A stretch of 64,000 nt of DNA from Monilinia fructicola (GCA_008692225.1 VICG01000017.1:62001-126000); one strand, 5' to 3'. Shown: positions 50,441 through 62,743, counted from the stretch's first letter. Numbers and translations: made by a program. The notes: a model not told the origin generated them from the letters alone.

Positions 50441-51225
50441 CTCGGGCGCGTTTTAAAAGAGGCATAGGCGAGTATAAACCTTATAATTATTTAACGAAAC
50501 TTTAATATAGTTTTATATACTTTATATGTATATTAGATTTAGTATTTAAATATCTTCCTATAAAGCTTTTATATCATAAAAATTTCTTTTAAACGGATAC
50601 TAATATTATATAGTTAGTAATTTTGAAAAATTTTGGAATTTTGGAATTTATTGATTTCAATTTTAATAATATATAAATTTTGAAAATTAAAATTACAGAG
50701 AAATAATATTAATTTAAAAGTTTTATTTAATATATTAAAAATTTAATAATATTTATCCTATTAATATATATGTTAATATAAAATATGAAAATTTTGAAAT
50801 TTCAGCAAAAATTATGCTTATATAATCGAAATAAGCGTATTTACCCTTTTAAAACTTGTGAATTTTCGTAAATTCTTGCTTTCATGAATTTTTATCTTAA
50901 GTATTAATAAAGATATTAAGATTCTAAAATCAATTATATAAAATTTAGCTTTTATTTTATTATATAATATGATTTTATAAATCTAGCTTCAATATCCATT
51001 AAGTTAATCGATATTATTATAAATCTCTATTTTTTCTATATTTTTCGAATATTTACATGTTTTGTTATACTATTATTCATTTAAAATTGATTTTTATAAT
51101 ACAAAACTTTTATAGCAACTATAAAAATACTGAATCTATACTATTTATAAATTATATGAAATCATATAAAGATTTTGCTAAATAAGTTATATTTTTGCGT
51201 ATACCTCTTTTAAAACCCGCCCGAG
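50441..51225. mobile_element. 785-bp TIR element with TA target duplication
   Basis: Left end CTCGGGCGCGTTTTAAAAGA followed by GGCATAGGCG; right end is the inverse, CGTATACCTCTTTTAAAACC then CGCCCGAG. TA at 50439-50440 and 51226-51227. Non-coding and AT-rich inside; non-autonomous. Confidence 0.85.
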
Positions 51226-51251
51226 TATGTGTAAATTTTATTTGTGCCTTG

Positions 51252-51435
51252 CAAGCCGAAAATAAAAATCATACTAAAGCTAATCTTTATTAAATCTACT
51301 AAACTATTTACTTATAGTTATATCATCTTATTACTTTTACTAAATATTAAATATACTAATGATATCGTTTTTACTAATTTACTATTAATAATAATATTAT
51401 AGCTAATATTAATTTCTTTTATAATAATTGTTATA
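51252..51435 (-). repeat. Gypsy-3-type solo-like LTR
   Basis: Aligns to the Gypsy-3 LTRs (AAAGCTAATCTTTATTAAAT here, AAAGCTGATCTGTATTAAAC in copy 3) and ends TTGTTATA, the RIP form of CCGTTACA. Strongly C-to-T converted. Target duplication not certain. Confidence 0.6.
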
Positions 51436-52091
51436 ATTGCTTTTACTTTAATAAGTCACAATGTCCTTATTGAATCTAAATAGTAATACTATAAAATCCA
51501 TCCTATAAATCCTTTTGAAAACCATTAAAAAAGAAAAAGCAAATAATTATAACTATTATATTAATAATTTATATACTATTTTATTTTCCTATGTTTTTTT
51601 TGTTAATATTTCTAATACATTTATATAGTATTATAAGATTATTTATATTCGATAGTTTTTATTGTATTTTTTCTATTGAGATTATTTTATTAGAAACTAT
51701 ATTTCTAAAATGACCTATAAATTTTAAATCTATTGCTTTAAACTATATTTAAGTATATATTTGTAATATCACTACTTTATTTAATATTACTTAATTTAAG
51801 TTTTTAAGACTTTTAATAAAATTCTTTTTAATATTTATAATTCGCTTAATTCATACTTTAAGTTTTGCTTTTCTTTTAATATCTTTCTTATTAATAAGTA
51901 GTTATTAAATATTTTAAACATTTATTTATCATTAATAAGACAGGGTTTAAAAAATAATACGTAAAAGTTTTATATATATCAGTATATTCTTACACTATAT
52001 TATTTCATTATATTAAAACTTTTAAATCTACTCGAGTATAAATTATTTGTTTGATTAAATATATATTTATTACAAAATAAAGCGGAGCGGA
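51436..52091. other. AT-rich sequence, unassigned
   Basis: No feature recognised except a GCGGAGCGGAGCGGAG mini-repeat at about 52081-52096, where GC content begins to rise toward gene 2. Confidence 0.35.
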
Positions 52092-52570
52092 GCGGAGACT
52101 ATTGGTCATTGAATATTTTCATCAATATCGTAAACTATTAATACAAAAGAAGAGTTAGCTATAAATAAAGAGCCATCTATATACCCCGCTAGCTTTATAA
52201 ATACTTTAATTCTCTACTCTTTATAAAAGCACCTTCTTACATCCTTCCCTCTTCTGCCTTTCACCTTTAGGTGAAACCATTTAGAGTGCTCGTCAGGAGT
52301 GGGGGTGCTCTTTAGGAGTCGGTAAAAGGATTCTGAATGCTTTCGATTTATATCGAAGCTCGTAACCTATTCGATGGGTCATACGGCATTGTTAGATACT
52401 AGGTAGTTCACTCTGTCACGAGGTAAAGATTATAGGACTTCAAATAGTTCCATTGACGTTGTAAACTATCAAGAGAAAAAAAGAGCTGACTAACTATAAG
52501 GGAAGATATATGCCCGCTAGCTCCATAAGTTCCATAAGCCCCCACCCTTCACAGCAACACCTTCTTACTA
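52092..52570. repeat. Direct repeat pair, period about 329 bp, downstream of gene 2
   Basis: 52092-52240 and 52421-52570 align over about 150 bp; shared marks include GTAAACTAT, CCCGCTAGCT and CACCTTCTTAC. The left copy, toward the AT-rich side, has T where the right has C. Between them, CACCTTTAGGTG and CGATTTATATCG could form small hairpins. Either a degenerate tandem repeat or short terminal repeats of an unknown element. Confidence 0.6.
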
Positions 52571-52649
52571 TATTCATCGAAATATTGCGCTCGATGAAGA
52601 TTATCTTAGATGTAATAAAGTGAAAAAATCGACGCGAACGCTCCTTAAT

Positions 52650-54533
52650 TTATGGAAAATGGATCATCACATGTTGATTTTCATGATATGTTGTTTTGGG
52701 GTGGCGGAATGTAGGGTAGAGGACACAATCAACATAATGTTCACTTGAACTTTTTCTCGAACTCTCAAGATAGCTCGTCCGGCCAATTTTTCTCTTCCTC
52801 TCCCCTCCATATAGACTTTGCTCAAGAAATCTCTTCCAACTCCACTTCACCGTCATACACCCTCCCCATCCTATCAATACTAACATCAGCATCCACATTG
52901 TCATCCAATCCCCTTGACAAAATAAATCTTCTCTCGATCCCAAAGTTTCACTCCTCGTATCAGATCTTCTTTCTGAATAGGGTCCATGAAGTGCAAAATA
53001 AGGGCCGATGGGGTTGGATTCATGGTTTTGTTGTCTCCAGCCACTCCAGCCACTCCAGCCACTCCCGACGCCTCCAACCCCCCTCCCTTTCAACTCAACA
53101 TCCACACTGAACCCTTCACAACCATCCCAAAACCACCAAGTTCTCTCAACTATTTGATTTCTTTTTCCCTTTATCTGCTCCTTCTCCTTACGTATTCCCA
53201 TTCCCCCCCACCCCTGATATTGCAGCGCCTCCACTTTTTCCCAAATCCCATCGGACCATTCCGTCTTCAACCAATTATCCACCAGATAATGCACTCCGTT
53301 GACCCAACTCGCCGTGCAGAACATTGGAGTATCCGGAACTCCGAAATTCCTTTCCCCTTCCGCCCTCAACTTCCCAATAGGATCATACCTCCAAAACCAG
53401 GGTTTCCTCTCATACGCCCAAATCTCTTCATCTTCCGTCCCATACATAGGTTGGGAATCTGGTAGAAATGTCCCGTTCTGTTCATTCCTACGTGCACCTT
53501 TCCTTATTCCTTTATACATTCCACGCGCATCCTTACTTCCATCCCCAACGATGTACACAAACTGTCTCCGCATCAACTCATCAATCCCCACCATCCAATT
53601 TAATCTTCCTAACCCCCACTCCCAACATGACCACGCACCCATATCCGCTTTGGAGATCTTTACAACCGCCTCTTTTAAACGATGCAACGCGTTTTGCCTT
53701 TCCTTCTCTTGCCTTGCATCCACCCACCCACTATTCCTTTTCCTCCTCCTCTCAACCCACTCCATAAATCGCCGAACCCTCATCCCCACCTCCTCTATCC
53801 CTTTCCTCCGATACACATCACCACCCTCACCACCATATTTCCCCAAACCCCACCCCCGGCACCCCACAGCAGCTATAAACTCACGTTCATTAACCTTAAT
53901 TGGGATATTTGCGTCGAGGAGAGCGAGCAGAATATCTATTTGTGCTGGATTTTTGTTATCTCCTACCCCAACATGATCATGATCATCAACATCAAAATCA
54001 ACATTAACCCACTCCGCCCCATCCCAAAACCTTGCATCTAAAGACCGATACGTAGATGTATAGCGTGAATTTGGGGTCGAGAGGAGGGCGTAGGAGCGTC
54101 GGATGAGGTTGTATGCCTGGGTGCGTTTCTGTGTAGATAGTTGTTGGGAATGAAGAGAGTTTGAAGTTGACTTGATTTTTGATTTGGATGAGGATTTAAG
54201 CTTATCAGGATGCAAAGCAAGGATGTGAACACGATACGCAGCAGCGATTTGAGAGGTGGTAGACCATGGTGGGAGATGCAGGTTTAGGTACGGGGAGAAG
54301 TGGGTGAGGGTGCAGTGGAGGAGAGGGGTCGGGAGGGAGGGATCGTGGAAGGGGGAGGTGTAGTAGTAGTGGAGGGGATTGTTAGTGTAGGTGTAGGCGG
54401 GGAGGTGGAAGGGGGAAGTGGCGGTGACGGTGCTGTTGGTGTCGGTCAAGGGGGTGAAAGCTGTGGGGGGGTAGAAGGCGGGGGAGGACTGGTTGTAGTA
54501 CGTGAGGGGGTATTGGTAGTAGGATGGGTGCAT
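52650..54533 (-). CDS. J-domain (DnaJ/HSP40-type) protein, 627 residues, C-terminal region unrecognised
   Basis: An unbroken 628-codon frame in stop-rich surroundings; the start has A at -3 (ACACAATGC). Residues 1-82 are Tyr/Pro/Ser/Thr-rich, low complexity. Residues about 84-165 form a J domain: a WSTTSQIAAAYR helix, then LHPDKL with the HPD tripeptide at 108-110, a Ser/Lys-rich loop longer than usual, and a helix YNLIRRSYALLS followed by an R-Y. J domains stimulate the ATPase of an Hsp70 partner through HPD, so a co-chaperone role is inferred. There is no Gly/Phe region or CXXCXGXG zinc finger, so it would be a class III J protein. Residues 170-500 are Trp/Gly/Lys/Glu-rich, with SGWSGWSGW at 491-499 from a 9-bp repeat. 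A Met/Leu-rich stretch at 543-555 is weakly hydrophobic. Residues 603-612 are encoded by DNA resembling a foldback terminus. An unseen intron or altered 3' end is possible. Confidence 0.8.
   Translation of the reverse strand: MHPSYYQYPLTYYNQSSPAFYPPTAFTPLTDTNSTVTATSPFHLPAYTYTNNPLHYYYTSPFHDPSLPTPLLHCTLTHFSPYLNLHLPPWSTTSQIAAAYRVHILALHPDKLKSSSKSKIKSTSNSLHSQQLSTQKRTQAYNLIRRSYALLSTPNSRYTSTYRSLDARFWDGAEWVNVDFDVDDHDHVGVGDNKNPAQIDILLALLDANIPIKVNEREFIAAVGCRGWGLGKYGGEGGDVYRRKGIEEVGMRVRRFMEWVERRRKRNSGWVDARQEKERQNALHRLKEAVVKISKADMGAWSCWEWGLGRLNWMVGIDELMRRQFVYIVGDGSKDARGMYKGIRKGARRNEQNGTFLPDSQPMYGTEDEEIWAYERKPWFWRYDPIGKLRAEGERNFGVPDTPMFCTASWVNGVHYLVDNWLKTEWSDGIWEKVEALQYQGWGGMGIRKEKEQIKGKRNQIVERTWWFWDGCEGFSVDVELKGRGVGGVGSGWSGWSGWRQQNHESNPIGPYFALHGPYSERRSDTRSETLGSREDLFCQGDWMTMWMLMLVLIGWGGCMTVKWSWKRFLEQSLYGGERKRKIGRTSYLESSRKSSSEHYVDCVLYPTFRHPKTTYHENQHVMIHFP
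52698..52724. repeat. Foldback-terminus-like sequence within the gene 2 3' end
   Basis: GGGGTGGCGGAATGTAGGGT then AGAGGAC resembles the foldback right terminus (GGGGTGGCGAGAAGTAGGGT then AGGCGACT). About 24 of 27 positions match with small shifts. No further element sequence is seen inward. Confidence 0.45.
53038..53068. repeat. 9-bp tandem repeat coding for Ser-Gly-Trp
   Basis: Three units of CCAGCCACT on the plus strand, coding for S-G-W repeats of gene 2 on the minus strand. Confidence 0.9.
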
Positions 54534-54900
54534 TGTGTTAGGTTGTGTGTAGTTTGTTGTAGGTATTCAATTCGGTGTACCTAGATGCAAATGTGAACAA
54601 AAATCAAAAGATCCGCGTCTACAGCAGTGACACTCGGAGAGCTAGCGGGGTGTATTTTGGGTTTGTTGGGTTGATCGAATGTATTGATTGAAGATATTGC
54701 TTGTGGAATAAAGCGAGGTGATATTAAGGTAGATGATACACTGCATATAATGAAAATTTAAAGATGAAAGAACATGTGAAAAAGGAAGAATAAGGACATG
54801 AAAGAACAAGGAGATAGAAGAACAAAGAAAGAAGATATAATAAAGAAAAGAAGGGAAAGAAAGAGAATTGATTATAAAAAGAATAAAGAGCTAACAGTCT
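54534..54900 (-). promoter_or_regulatory. Upstream region of gene 2 with pyrimidine-rich tract
   Basis: On the minus (coding) strand, the stretch corresponding to 54770-54890 is almost all C/T (plus strand: GAAAAAGGAAGAATAAGG and similar), about 240-350 bp before the ATG. It parallels the CT-rich leader of gene 1. AT content rises sharply beyond 54900. No clear TATA box can be chosen. Confidence 0.5.
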
Positions 54901-56479
54901 AATGGATTTTCAAATAGATATATGTAAAATAAGCAAGATACCTAAATAATGTTTAACAATGTATATTATACTATGCGATAACGATGATAACTTACTAATT
55001 GTAATATGTTTAAGTGAAAAATGATTCAAAAAACTTATAATACGAAGAGGAATTAGTTCTTGAAAACTAAGACTAATGGAACTGAGATATTCTCTAAAAT
55101 ATAAAGAGGAATTTATATTTTTAAGAAATTTAAAATAATTTAATAATGAATTATTGATTATTATTATAAAAAGACTTAATTATTAATTTTAAAAAACTTT
55201 TTAAATATAAGAACCTATATACAAAAGTATAGGAGACCTTTGGAATTTATTAAAAAACATTATAAAATTACTCTAAAGAAAAGCAAAGAATATAAATATA
55301 AAGAATTTGAAAAAAGAAAGATTATATTAAAAATCGTTAAAGTTAGAGAGTTTTAAATATAACTTTAATATTTTACATATTGCGAAAATAGATTTAAATT
55401 GTTCCTTAGTAATTTTAAATAGAATAATAAATGAGTTTTGTAATTGTTACTTTATAAAAGATAAGAAACATAAATTAAGTAGAAAATAAGGAGAAATATA
55501 TATATAATTTAATAAGTATTTATTTAGATATAAGTAATAAAACTATATATTGATAAATTAGGTTAATGAACGTCCTAAATATAGTAGAAAAGATCATTAA
55601 TATAATTCTAATCAAAAATTTTATTATAATCTTAAACAAGCTATTATAAAATAAATATACTAAGAAATTAAAGTTATAAATATAGTAAAGTAATAAAGCT
55701 TTTGAAGCCATCTAAATACTTTTAAAAGAAAACTATAAAAGAATTAAATAGATTATAACTGTTTTAATAAAAATATGAAAAATAGGAGAAAGTTCTAATA
55801 TAGGTTTAATTTAATATTTAAAAAGCCAAAAAGAAATTAGAAATATATCAAACTAAACTAGAAATTACGTCGATGAATTACAAATTAAAACAAAGAATTG
55901 TAAAATATTATAAAAAATTTATATTATTTATAAACTATTTTCAAAGTAAAATAAAAAAAGAGAAATAGATTAAAAAGTTAAATTGATAGATGTAAAGTAT
56001 ACGAATCATATTTAAAATTATATTTCAAATTATAAATTTTTAAATTTTGAAAAAAAGAAAGTTTAAAAAGAATTTATAATTATTCGATTTAAATACAAAT
56101 TATATTGTATAATATACTACCTTATAGATTAAAGTACATTATAAAAATTTAATTTCTTCGATAAATTGAAAATTATAAGATTAACTTAATTTTTCATTCT
56201 AAAGATTATAAAATACATATAAGATTATATTAAAAATCGAATTAAAGTAAAGAAAGTTAACTTAATTATAAATAAAAAGATTATAATAGCTAGAATAGAA
56301 ACTAATAGAAAATTTCAATTGAAATCATAATCAAATAAGTTAGGAATCTCTAAGAATAGTTTAAAATCGCTATATAATATTAAATAATTAATAATTTTTA
56401 TAAATTAACGGTTTTATTAAATTATATATGATTTTAAAAAAATTATTATATCTCTTTTCAAATTCTGATTTTCGTTTTT
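54901..56479. other. RIP-degraded AT-rich sequence, unassigned
   Basis: No open frame or recognisable repeat; the 63-codon minus-strand frame at 55520 shows no family motif. Confidence 0.35.
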
Positions 56480-56879
56480 CTAATATAATAACATTTATAA
56501 TATTAGGATTGATTTACTATAAATTAGATATTCTAATATAATACCTTTTTCTCATTTATTAAATAGAATATTTACCTCTAATTAAAGCTATGCCTATTTT
56601 TACAATAGTATTATTTATCTAATTTTAAGGATATTATTGGTATAAACTTGATTAGTTAAAGTATAAGTACTTAATCCTTTGATTAGTATATTATCGTTGT
56701 TATTTTCTATATAATCTATAGAATAAAAAATGATTTTATAGATATCCTTAAGATACCAGTACGCTTAATATAGTTAGATGTATTATTTGTATAATAACTT
56801 AATATTATATGACTTATTTTTTAATACTAGAAATTATTTAGAAGTGAAAAGATTAGATACTTAATCCTTACTTTTCTTT

Positions 56880-57400
56880 TTGTACTTATATTAATTCTTT
56901 AATTATTAATTTATTAATATTGATTAAATCTTTGAGTACTTAATAAGGTTTATCCTTTATTATTACATTTATAGAATTAGAATTCCTATTAATTTACTTA
57001 ATCTTTATAATCTCTTTTTATTTATAGAATTAATTAAGAAATATAATATCAATTATAAATCTTTTTTCTAATATAATACTTAATTTAATTAATAGCTTAT
57101 ATAATGATTTTAAATCAATATAGATAATAAATGGAATTTGTTTTTTGAATTATACAAGAATATTAATAATTCTTTTAATTACAATTTTTTTATCAAAGTT
57201 AAATACTAATCTATATAGCTTTAAAACTAATATATTCTCTATAACTCTTTTATATTTAATAAATGATTAATATATAGTATTAGTATTATTATATTTATTA
57301 ATAAAATATATAATATATCTAATCTATAAGAAGAAATTAAGGTTATTAATAGACAATATATTTATAAAGATAATTAATTTGATTAAATCTATATTAAAAC
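56880..57400 (-). pseudogene. Copia-3 RNase H remnant
   Basis: The minus strand reads KYKRVIENILVLKLYRLVF then, further on, IPFIIYIDLKSLYKLLIKL, EKRFIIDIIFL and VIIKDKPY. This is the pattern of fungal Copia RNase H ends (R-V-x-R-S-x-L-A-x-E-L-Y; TDS-x-SLY-x-CLV-KLG; EKRL-MID; ADAMTK). The catalytic Asp-Ser pair reads Asp-Leu. Stops interrupt the frame. Confidence 0.75.
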
Positions 57401-57582
57401 TTTTTAATAAATTTAAGAATTTTATTGAACTTTTATATATTATTCTTTTTTAAATTTATTCTTTAAATAATAATAAAAAGATAATATAATATCTTTGTTT
57501 AATAAACAATTATAATATATATTCCTTATACTTGTTAAAAAATATATTAATCTCTTAATATAATATTCTTTCGTTTTTTTTA

Positions 57583-58439
57583 AGTCGCCTACCCCTATTC
57601 TCGCCACCCCCCCCCCATTTGGTCAACATTTCACACTAAAAACGGCCATTTTAATGTATTAATAACTTAGTAATCAATTAATATAATAAATTGAAAATTT
57701 AATAAATGATTTAATATATAATAATTAATAAATTCTGAGAATCTTAAAATTTTGCGATTTTTTTATAAAGAGTAATAAAAGATTATAAAAAATTAAAATT
57801 TTAATTTTCGATTTATATGTAAATCCCATACGAAATTAAAATCTTTACAAAAATATATATTTATTTAACACAAATAACTAAAAATAATCTAGAAATTTTT
57901 AAAGAGTCTTAAAATTGATTTAAATAAAATTGATTAGTTTAATAATATATTATTATTTATAATCAATGTTTAATTTAGATTCTTAGATTTTAATAATAAA
58001 ATTTTAGACTAAAAATTTATAGTTTTAATTTATTAAAGAATTCTAAATTATTATATATAATTAAAATATTTTATTGATTATCTATAGATAAATGAATTTT
58101 ATAAAAATTTCTAGATTATTTTTGATTATTTTTTTTCTAAAATTATAAAATTTTCTTCAAAGTTTTAATTTTAAATATGATTTCTATATAAATTTAAAAT
58201 AGGAAATTCTAATTTTCTATAATTCTATATTACTCTTTATGAAAAAATCGGAAAAATTTAAGATTTTTAGAATCCATTAATTATTATGGATTCGCAGAAT
58301 CTTAGTATATTAAATAATTTATCAAATTTCTAATTAATTATATTCATTATTTATTAAGTTATTTATATATTAAAGTGGCCGTTTTTAGTGTGAAATGCTG
58401 GCGATATGAGGGGGGTGGCGAGGTGTAGGGTAGGCGACT
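57583..58439. mobile_element. FB4: TA-flanked foldback element (857 bp)
   Basis: Left end AGTCGCCTACCCCTATTC, right end GAGGTGTAGGGTAGGCGACT, TA at 57581-57582 and 58440-58441. Arms of about 400 bp as in FB2 and FB3. The right arm has extra sequence starting ATTATGGATTCGCAGAATC at about 58280. Confidence 0.85.
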
Positions 58440-59008
58440 TAATACTTAAAATATCCATATTCTTTATTTAAACTATATATATATCATTACATTACTTCTT
58501 TTAATTAAAATAACTATTATTCGCGTAAAGCTTTTTAAATCCTCTAATAAATTTAAGTAATATATTTTCCTAAAGTTTTTTATAATCCTTGATTATAAAA
58601 TATACTTTTTTGAATTATTTTCGCTTCAAAAATACAAATCCTTTATTTATAATTATGAATATACCAAATCCTTTTGTATTAATATATAAAGAATACAGAT
58701 TACATATTGATTATTTTATATTAACTTTATTCTTATAATGATTATAATATATAATAAACCAATAATTTCTTGCTCTAAGAATATTATAAAGTAATTTAAT
58801 TATATATAAAATAAAGTCTTTTTTTAATCCTATTTCCTCTATTACTTTAGTATAAAACAATTTATTAAAAATTGTAATAAATTAACTATATACCTAAATA
58901 ATATCTTTTAAATATATAGATATTCTTAAGAACGAAATTTTTAATATCATTACAAATACTATAATATTATATTAATTAATATAATAAATAATAATTAATT
59001 ATATTAAA

Positions 59009-59729
59009 TGGTAAATTACTCTCATACTATGAAAAGTTAAAAAAATTACTCTCATACTATAAAAATCGGATTTATTTTACTATAATACTAGATTCTAAAT
59101 TAGATTCTATTTAAAAAAGCTAGAATCTATATAGTGAATTATAAATTTTCAAAATCTAATATTTTCAGTGGTTGATTATTAGTAAGCAAAAAAGCTTCGA
59201 TTCTCCATCCTTCGTTCGGAGTTTAGTTATTCCGATCATTTCAGTCATTTCGAAGGTGATCAACCATTTCAACCTTTCCATTTCGACTATTCCATTCTGA
59301 CCCTTCCATTCCAACCATTTCATTCTAGCTCTTCCATTCCGGCTATTTCATTCTGACCCTTCCATTCCGACCATTCCATTCTAACCCTTCCATTCCGGCT
59401 ATTTTATTGTAGCCTTTCCATTTCGGTCATTCCATTCCCGACCCTTCCATTTCGGCCATTTCATTCGACCTCCATTCCAGCCATTCTATTTTGGCTCTTC
59501 CATTCCAGCCATTCCATTCCAACCCTTCCATTTCGAAATAATATAAATAATAAGTTGTTAATATTAAAAATCTATTATAAAACCTTAAATTCTATAGTTT
59601 TAAATAAAATCTAATTTAGATTCTATTTAAAAAGTCTAGAATCTATATAGCATTATAATAAAATCATTTCGATTTTTGTAGCATAAGAGTAATTTTTTCG
59701 ATTTTTCATAGCATAAGAGTGATTTACTG
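59009..59729. mobile_element. MULE-type MITE, copy 3 (721 bp)
   Basis: Left TGGTAAATTACTCTCATACT, right ending GAGTGATTTACTG; flanked by TATATTAAA (59000-59008) and TATATCAAA (59730-59738), which differ by one T/C. Longest copy because its CCATTCCATTC-type minisatellite is expanded (about 59220-59530). Confidence 0.9.
59220..59530. repeat. CCATTCCATTCYGRCC minisatellite inside MITE copy 3
   Basis: About 300 bp of imperfect units such as CCATTCCGGCTATTTCATTC. Much shorter in MITE copies 1 (12998-13065) and 2 (36050-36225). Confidence 0.85.
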
Positions 59730-59738
59730 TATATCAAA

Positions 59739-62700
59739 ACATAAACTTTATTATTATTTGTATATACTTAAATTATAAATTAGGATTTCGAATATATTTT
59801 ATTTGTACCCTTATTCTTTATTTTGTTAATAAATCTTAATTTGAAAATCTTAATGCTTAAAAAATACTTAATTCTAATATAATATTAAATGCCTTATTCT
59901 TTATTAATCTATTAAATTTCTTCTATCTTAATTTAATATGTATTGATAAATTATTAATATTAACGAAACTCTTAATAAATTTATAAGAATAAGTATTTTC
60001 TTTAATATTATTGAAGAATATTAAACTGTAAAATAAATTACAAATTATTATTACTTTATTCTTTAAACTATTCTTTTTTTTTAATATAATCATTAAATAA
60101 ACTAATTTACTAGTAATATTATAGAGTATAGTATTTTCTAGAATACAATCTCTTCTTTCTTTTTTGTATAATTTTATTATCCTTTTTTTTTTGATAAAGT
60201 ATAGAATGATTTAATTAAAATTAATTGAAAATCTATTAATATCAATCCTTTCTTTTATTTTAAATAATATATAAAGTTCTATTCATTTTTCTAATCCTAT
60301 ATCTTTATCCTTTTATTATATTAAAACGTTAAAACTAATAAGTAATCTATAAGTTATTAAAGTAGATGATTTGTTTTGTATATGAAATATATTAGCTATT
60401 TAATACTTAATATTAATATATTAAATCTTAATTATAGCTTTTTTAATAATATTAATTTGCTTTGTAATAGTTATTACAAATATATTCATAATAATTATAT
60501 TAGCGTATACTTTCTATATTAAGAAAGTTAATACAATAATACTATCAATAACTTTTATATCTATTTACAATATCATTTACTTAAATAAACTGAATTCTCA
60601 TAATTCTTTATTAATAATATAATATATTTATTTTCATGGTTTATAATAATACTTTAATAATCTAATTGAATTATAAACTTTAATTAAAATATATTTTATA
60701 ATAATAGTCATTAATAAGATATTCTAAGCAAACTTTTCATTATTAGAATCCCTGTCTATATTATATATAATATAATCTAGAAATCCTATATATATATTAA
60801 TCTAATATTCTTAAAATATGTTTTATATATACTTTATTATAATATTTTTTGATTATTAAATTACTTAATATTTAATAGTTTTATTGATAATATAAGGAAT
60901 AGATTAATTTGCAATATATATAATATTAATAAAAATAATATAATTAGATTTTATATTATTCTATAATAAGAGTTTAAAATATCTAGCAAATTTATTATAA
61001 AGCTAATATTACTTATAATACTTTATATAATATTTGATTATGTTATAATTTTTAATATATTTAGTATATTGTAATATTTTATAAAATTCGTAGATTAATA
61101 AATATTTGAAATATTAATATAATTAAGAAAGATTTATATTTATTCAATAACATTTATTATAATAAATCAAATCCCAAAAAAAAAATTTAGATTAAATTTT
61201 TATAATAAAAGTTAATATCTTTTTTATTAATAGATTAAAGATTCTTTATAGAGAGCATAAAGAATATTAATATAATTATTAAATGTAATCCTAAATCAAT
61301 CTATATCTACTAAAGATAATAAGAATAATATATCCGTTTATAGAATATAAAATTTTATTATTTTAAAAGATAAATAAATATCAATAAATCCAATTAACTT
61401 AGTCCTATTATCTTATTCGAATACTATATTTGCAATTCTTATTTAAACATATTAATTGAAATTTTTAATATCTTTTACTATATTTTAAATTAATTTCTTC
61501 TAAAATTAAATCTTTAGGCGATTTCTATATTAATATAAATTCCAAAGAATTTTATATTTGAATATTTTCTCTTAAATATAATAATTCTTTTTCAACTTAA
61601 ATTTCTTTTTTTTTATTATAATATACTATAAGACTTAAATAATAAATAATAAAGAAATTATTCTTTCTTTTTCTTTAAGATTATAATTCAAAAAGCAAAT
61701 AGCAAAATTTTGATTTTTTTTCTTTTTCACTTTATATTCTATTAATTATTAAATATATTACTTTTAGAATCTATTGTTATTTCCCTTATTAGATCATTTT
61801 TTTTATTTATACTTTTAATTATCTTATTTTTATTAAAAATAATTAATTAATTAAGAAACTTTCTTTTTATAAATCCAATATCTTTTAATAGATTTTAAGT
61901 CGTTATAGAATAATCAATTATTAAATAAATTAGTCCTTAAACTATATTGAAAACCTAAATCTTTATTTAAAGAATATAAATTCTATAAATTAATTTATAG
62001 ATTGTTATTACTCTTTTTTGAAAATCTTTAATCTATAAAAAATATCAAATTCTCCCTTTTATATAATCCTTTCTATATAATAATAGTTTACTTTAATTAT
62101 TATATTAACTTTAGAATACCCTTTCCAAAATTCAAATGATTTAAATCATATATTGATATTCTATAATAAACAATTATTGATTTATTATACAAATATATCA
62201 AACCTTTTATCCCTTCTTATAAATATATCTAAAGTATTTTCAATTCCATTATTATTATATAAAAGGATATACTAAAAATCATATCTAGATTCTTTATTTT
62301 AATCTTTTCTGAAATAATTATATTTTATTTATTAAATATATTGTATTTATATTAATTTTTTTTAGAATTTTATCTAATATATATATATGATGTTGAAATC
62401 TATTAATAAATTATTTTCATTTAAGTAATAAAAATTTAATGCTTTATTTCGAAATATTAAAAAGAATATTTAAAAAAAACTATTTATTTCAAAGCTTTGT
62501 TTAATATAATATTTTATAATAAATCGAGAATTCATAATTGAAACTGTTATTATTCTCATTATACTTTCTTTTAAGTAAATAAAACTTTGATAAATTTAAC
62601 AAAATATTCAATGTATAATTTAATTTATAATAAAGAAAGCTGATTTTAAATCAAAATACTTTTTCTTTATTATTAAAATTTGATTTATAATTTGATTTAT

Positions 62701-62743
62701 AATAATATAATTCGATTTCAAAGCAAAGTAATATAGAATATAC
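59739..62743. other. RIP-degraded AT-rich sequence, probably the 5' part of Copia-3
   Basis: About 3 kb with no open frame over 60 codons and no motif I could place. Position and orientation suggest Copia-3 interior. Confidence 0.35.

Larger units (their letters stand above)
56480..62743 (-). mobile_element. Copia-3: Ty1/Copia element of a different lineage (-), interrupted by FB4 and a MULE-type MITE
   Basis: RNase H of a Copia element is recognisable at 56880-57400 on the minus strand. The rest of the element should extend right through 57400-62700 with two insertions. I could not place its RT, gag or LTRs with certainty, so both ends are approximate and part of 59740-62743 may belong to something else. 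Confidence 0.5.

Noticed and set aside
53299..53976. 225-codon plus-strand frame inside gene 2
   Set aside because: Antisense shadow of the J-protein frame, Pro/Ser/Leu-rich as expected from reading a G-rich coding strand backwards.
52740..54533. Introns in gene 2
   Set aside because: A single frame is open across the whole gene, so no intron is needed; I cannot exclude one near the 3' end without transcript data.
54600..54660. Gene 2 as cargo of an element with inverted CCCGCTAGCT flanks
   Set aside because: Only about 10-12 bp is shared between 52183, 52512 and the inverted site near 54638; no terminal structure or target duplication supports it.
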